Assembly (NCBI GenBank): GCA_004552395.1
Contig: SFOK01000075.1
Coordinates: 1-8,910, forward strand
Origin: Bacteroidales bacterium
GTDB taxonomy: Bacteria > Bacteroidota > Bacteroidia > Bacteroidales > Muribaculaceae
Direction: 5' to 3'
Length of the DNA stretch: 8,910 nt
The notes under the pieces are model-generated. The model was not told the origin of the DNA. It made no database searches and was given only the letters and a program-made list of their open reading frames with translations. The position numbers and the translations under genes are program-made. This document shows, piece by piece, positions 7,301 through 8,910 of the stretch (positions within the stretch are counted from its first letter, which is position 1; each line of letters starts with the position of its first letter).

Positions 7301-8045
7301 TCTCGGCCTTGAGCGAGATCACGGTGTTGATATCTTTCTCAACAAAGAAGTCGGGCTTGTCGGCACTCTCGGGCGCGAACTGCTTCACGACCGGTCCGGT
7401 GAGGAAAGCCACATTGTCCTTGTAGGCGGATACTATGCTGTTGGGATTCTCCTTGGAGGTGCGCTTGATGAGCTGGAAGAGGGAAGATGGCATCTCCTTG
7501 CCGTCGATGATGAAAGTTCCGTTGAAGATCTTGTGGCGGCAATGCTCGGAGTTGACCTGCGAGAAGCCGAACACCTCGGAGTCGGTGAGCGGACGGCCAA
7601 GCCGTTTGCCCAGCTCCTGCAGATATAAGATCTCTTCCGACGAGAGCGCCAGACCCTCTTTGCGGTTGTATCCCTCGATGTCGGTGATATGCACTATCTT
7701 TTCAGGCTCTCTGTTTACATGAAAGGCGCGCTGGCCTATGCCGTTGGGATAGAGGCGGTTCAGCATACGGTCGTAGGTCGGTTCCTCGCTCCGGGTACGG
7801 AAAAACTCCTCCATACGCACGATCCCCTCGATGCCCATGTTGCGGGTTATCTCCACCGCGTTGGTGCTCCAGGGAGTGATCATCTCTTTGCGGGGGCCTA
7901 TCCACTGGCCGCCGATCTTCTTCGCGGAGAGGGGATGGGCGCCGTCGAGTGCCCATTCAAGACGTTTGATATCTTCGGCTGAGAGCTCTGTGGTGCTTTC
8001 CACCGCAATCACATGGTTTGAACCTTTCTTGAAAAATTTAATCAT
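4341..8045 (-). CDS. purL: Phosphoribosylformylglycinamidine synthase, single-chain large PurL
   Basis: This 1234-residue cytoplasmic enzyme carries out the fourth step of de novo purine synthesis: FGAR + ATP + glutamine to FGAM. It is the single-chain type, with N-terminal, linker, tandem synthetase (AIRS-like) and C-terminal glutaminase domains. Visible motifs are GPRKEMITPWSTNAVEI (50-66), NSEHCRHK (165-172), KAETHNFPTTVEPFNG (246-261) followed by A-A-T-G-T-G-G-E-I-R-D, and the class I amidotransferase site GICNGCQLM with nucleophile C1080 and H1193/E1195 in MPHLER. All catalytic residues are present. The ATG at 8045 (MIKFFKKGSN) gives the standard family N-terminus. The frame stays open upstream to 8225, but that extension is AT-rich, covers the predicted promoter and overlaps the divergent gene. 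It is the first gene of the minus-strand cluster and has a promoter bracketed by an inverted repeat. Confidence 0.97.
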   Translation of the reverse strand: MIKFFKKGSNHVIAVESTTELSAEDIKRLEWALDGAHPLSAKKIGGQWIGPRKEMITPWSTNAVEITRNMGIEGIVRMEEFFRTRSEEPTYDRMLNRLYPNGIGQRAFHVNREPEKIVHITDIEGYNRKEGLALSSEEILYLQELGKRLGRPLTDSEVFGFSQVNSEHCRHKIFNGTFIIDGKEMPSSLFQLIKRTSKENPNSIVSAYKDNVAFLTGPVVKQFAPESADKPDFFVEKDINTVISLKAETHNFPTTVEPFNGAATGTGGEIRDRMGGGKSSIPIAGTAIYMTSYPRPEEEGRDWEKNAPSPRKWLYQTPEEILIKASNGASDFGNKFGQPLICGSVLTFEHQEKGRTLAYDKVIMLAGGVGFGTVKDAIKETPEPGMKVVVMGGDNYRIGMGGGAVSSVETGQYDNSIELNAVQRANPEMQKRVSNVVRALAEMEENPCVSIHDHGAGGHLNALSELVEATGGRIDIDKLPVGDPTLSAKEIIGNESQERMGLVLDRRDVDKIRKIAERERAPFYVVGETTPDERFVFENAQGVKPINLAMRDMFGNSPKTVMHDTTVRHTYEDASYEESKLTDYIGRVLQLEAVACKDWLTNKVDRSVTGKIARQQCQGELQLPLSDCGVVALDYRGKSGIATSLGHAPQAALIDPAKGSVLAIAEALTNISGALLKEGLKSVSLSANWMWPCKNEGEDAALYSAVKACSDFAVALGINIPTGKDSLSMTQKYGDDKVFAPGTLIISAAGEVRDIRKTLTPVLQGGKSSLIYIDFSSDSLKLGGSAFEQSLNKIGSDAPTVKSAEHFIKAFAAIQRLNEEGLVKAQHDVSAGGLVTTLLEMTFANTSGGLEIDLSEFRDPDTVKVLFAENPAVVLQVENSHMPQVKRELTRLMLPFKVIGRPVARRRTFHVVNGEAEYTFDINEMRDLWYRSSWLLDRDQCAADRADDRFRNYRRQPLKYKLPKQFKGTLADLGLTFDRQGRSGIKAAIIREKGINGDREMAYSLYLAGFDVKDVHMTDLISGRETLEDVNMIVFCGGFSNSDVLGSAKGWAGAFLYNEKAKAALDNFYKRDDTLSLGICNGCQLMAELNLLYPEHPKRHRLLHNDSHKFESNFINLTIPENNSVMFGSLSGSRLGVWVAHGEGKFQLPGNLSDYNIIAKYSYSGYPANPNGSTASVAGVASADGRHLAMMPHLERAIFPWQCGYYPADRANDEVTPWIEAFVNARRWIENHKH

Positions 8046-8088
8046 ATCGAGTTGTGAAAAGAATTTGCTGCCTATTAGCTCAAAAGAG

Positions 8089-8130
8089 CCTGTTTCAGAC
8101 TGCAAAATTAACAAAAATTGCTGAAACAGG
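8089..8130. promoter_or_regulatory. Perfect 10-bp inverted repeat bracketing the purL promoter, candidate operator
   Basis: Arms CCTGTTTCAG (8089-8098) and CTGAAACAGG (8121-8130) are exact reverse complements separated by 22 bp. Arm centres are 32 bp apart, about three helical turns, so both would face the same side of the DNA. The -7 element lies in the spacer. One arm overlaps the predicted start site and the other lies in the -20 to -30 region. Since transcription would begin inside the proximal arm, the full repeat is not in the mRNA, pointing to a DNA-binding site rather than an RNA hairpin. The regulator is unknown. Confidence 0.5.
8103..8110 (-). promoter_or_regulatory. Predicted purL promoter -7 element
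   Basis: On the minus strand TAATTTTG (8110-8103) is a full match to the Bacteroidota -7 consensus TAnnTTTG. The predicted transcription start is near 8096-8098, about 50 nt before the purL ATG. No convincing TTTG -33 element lies at the expected distance, which would fit a promoter needing an activator or a poor-consensus site. The same octamer precedes the M48 protease gene. Confidence 0.5.
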
Positions 8131-8169
8131 GGCATTGTGCGGGTAAAAAGGGCGCCGTATTTGTTAATT
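8106..8169. repeat. Second inverted 10-mer linking the two divergent upstream regions
   Basis: AATTAACAAA at 8106-8115 and TTTGTTAATT at 8160-8169 are exact reverse complements with a 44 bp spacer. The left copy overlaps the purL -7 element. The right copy sits about 33 bp ahead of the divergent ATG and leads into TAATTATTG, a degenerate relative of the -7 motif. It may mean mirrored promoters, or it may be chance in AT-rich DNA. Confidence 0.3.
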
Positions 8170-8201
8170 ATTGGTGAAAGCAAATTGACAACACGAGAAT
8201 T

Positions 8202-8910
8202 ATGCGTTTGACATACATTTGGCACGACTGCTTCCTCCTCTCTTTCATATCCTGCAACATAGTCACCGACTTCTTCCGCACTCCTCCCGCCGACCCCGAC
8301 GCCGAAGCTGAAGGCGGCGATCTTCCGGTTAAGTCAGCAGCCGAGGCTTCTGGCGCCGAGTCCGAGGGCGGCGATCTTCCGGCGTTTCTGAGAGAACTGG
8401 ACAGGGAGAAGCCGCTCTATGTAGTGGTGTCGCATCATCATAAGGACCATTTTACGCCCGATATATTCCTATGGGAGAAGCATTTTCCCCGCATCAGGTA
8501 TATCATAAGCCGCGACACGGCCCGGTACGCCCGGCGGTATATCAGGCCCGAATCGGCCTACAAAGGTGAGAAGAAACTGAGTAGGCCCGAGACGGTCACC
8601 GCGCTCATGGCCGGTGAGGAGTACGGCGACAACTGTTTGACTGTTAATGCTTTTGGCTCTACGGACATCGGCTGCAGTTACGCCATATGTTGCGAAGGGT
8701 TGCGGATATTCTTTGCCGGCGACCTGAACGCGTGGGTCTGGCGCAGGGAGGATACCGCGCAGAGCGACAAGCAGATGATGGGGGAGTACCTTCATCATGT
8801 CGCGGAGATTGCGAAAGAGTATCCGCAGATTGACTTGGCACTCTTTCCGCTGGATTACCGTCTTGGAGAGCCGTATGCCGAAGGAGCTTCCATTTTTCTT
8901 GGTAAGGCAG
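8202..8910 (+). CDS. MBL-fold metallo-hydrolase, Bacteroidota/Firmicutes 'GSTD...AGDLN' type, C-terminus beyond window
   Basis: From the ATG at 8202 the frame is open to the window end (236 codons). It begins MRLTYIWHDCFLLSF, as in MBL proteins that start with a Y-I-x-H strand. The zinc motif HHHKDH (78-83; H78, H80, D82, H83) follows VVVS. Later come FGSTDIGCSY (151-160), FFAGDLNAWVW (170-180) with likely metal-ligand D174, and DLALFPLDYRLGEPYAEGA near the visible end. These blocks match a family of uncharacterised MBL-fold hydrolases, and probably only a few dozen residues are missing. Residues about 29-61 form an acidic, Ala/Gly/Glu-rich insertion containing an 18-residue in-frame repeat. 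The position just before A-G-D is Phe (F171), where I recall His being usual. Substrate unknown. The gene is divergent from purL with 156 bp between start codons; no clear RBS is visible, as is usual in this phylum. Confidence 0.82.
   Translation, partial: MRLTYIWHDCFLLSFISCNIVTDFFRTPPADPDAEAEGGDLPVKSAAEASGAESEGGDLPAFLRELDREKPLYVVVSHHHKDHFTPDIFLWEKHFPRIRYIISRDTARYARRYIRPESAYKGEKKLSRPETVTALMAGEEYGDNCLTVNAFGSTDIGCSYAICCEGLRIFFAGDLNAWVWRREDTAQSDKQMMGEYLHHVAEIAKEYPQIDLALFPLDYRLGEPYAEGASIFLGKA
8313..8382 (+). repeat. In-frame direct repeat in the MBL-fold gene
   Basis: GGCGGCGATCTTCCGG occurs exactly at 8313-8328 and 8367-8382, 54 bp apart, which is 18 codons. Each copy encodes a G-G-D-L-P peptide preceded by Glu (EAEGGDLP, then ESEGGDLP). 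The sequence between has diverged more than the 16-bp core, so it looks like an older partial duplication that kept the frame. Confidence 0.8.

Noticed and set aside
8161..8191. Imperfect inverted repeat TTGTTAATT / AATTGACAA just upstream of the divergent MBL gene
   Set aside because: Eight of nine matches in AT-rich DNA with a 13-bp spacer is too weak to call on its own.
8046..8225. N-terminal extension of purL by 60 codons to an upstream ATG
   Set aside because: The extension lacks family similarity, covers the predicted promoter and inverted repeat, and overlaps the divergent gene. The Met at 8045 gives the standard PurL start.
8469..8841. Minus-strand frames opposite the right-hand MBL gene
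   Set aside because: They lie opposite a frame with a clear HxHxDH motif and family blocks, and their own products show no domain.

Overview
The window looks like a core-chromosome segment from a Bacteroidota bacterium, most likely order Bacteroidales (a Muribaculaceae-type gut lineage is my guess from general protein similarity, not proven). The evidence is a 1234-residue single-chain PurL of the Bacteroides type, an E. coli-type MurB, Bacteroidota-style promoter elements (TAnnTTTG) instead of strong Shine-Dalgarno sites, GC-rich coding regions and AT-rich intergenic gaps. I see no tRNA, rRNA, CRISPR array, insertion sequence, phage gene or defence system.

Layout, left to right. Positions 1-104 (minus) hold the first 34 codons of gcvT, the glycine-cleavage T protein, cut by the window edge. 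An AT-rich divergent intergenic region (105-460) follows. Then comes a plus-strand, LoiP-like M48 metalloprotease (461-1366) with an exported N-terminus and an unusual Thr/Lys/Ser tail. A long hairpin (1411-1455) separates it from a convergent minus-strand cluster. In transcription order that cluster is purL (8045-4341), a lipoprotein with a BamE/SmpA-like C-terminal segment (4222-3323), and one continuous reading frame that joins a complete MurB to a complete PhnP-like metallo-beta-lactamase-fold hydrolase (3279-1471). On the far right a further metallo-beta-lactamase-fold protein diverges from purL (8202 to beyond the window end).

How the genes may work together: purL makes a purine intermediate, MurB makes UDP-N-acetylmuramate for peptidoglycan, and the lipoprotein and M48 protease are probably envelope proteins. 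The three minus-strand genes could form a loose operon. The 118 bp gap after purL shows no obvious terminator or promoter, and the gap before murB is only 43 bp.

The observations most worth following are the in-frame MurB-MBL fusion with almost no linker, a perfect 10-bp inverted repeat bracketing the predicted purL promoter, the T/K-rich tail of the M48 protease, and an in-frame 18-residue duplication inside the right-hand MBL protein. I found no convincing wholly new multi-gene system.
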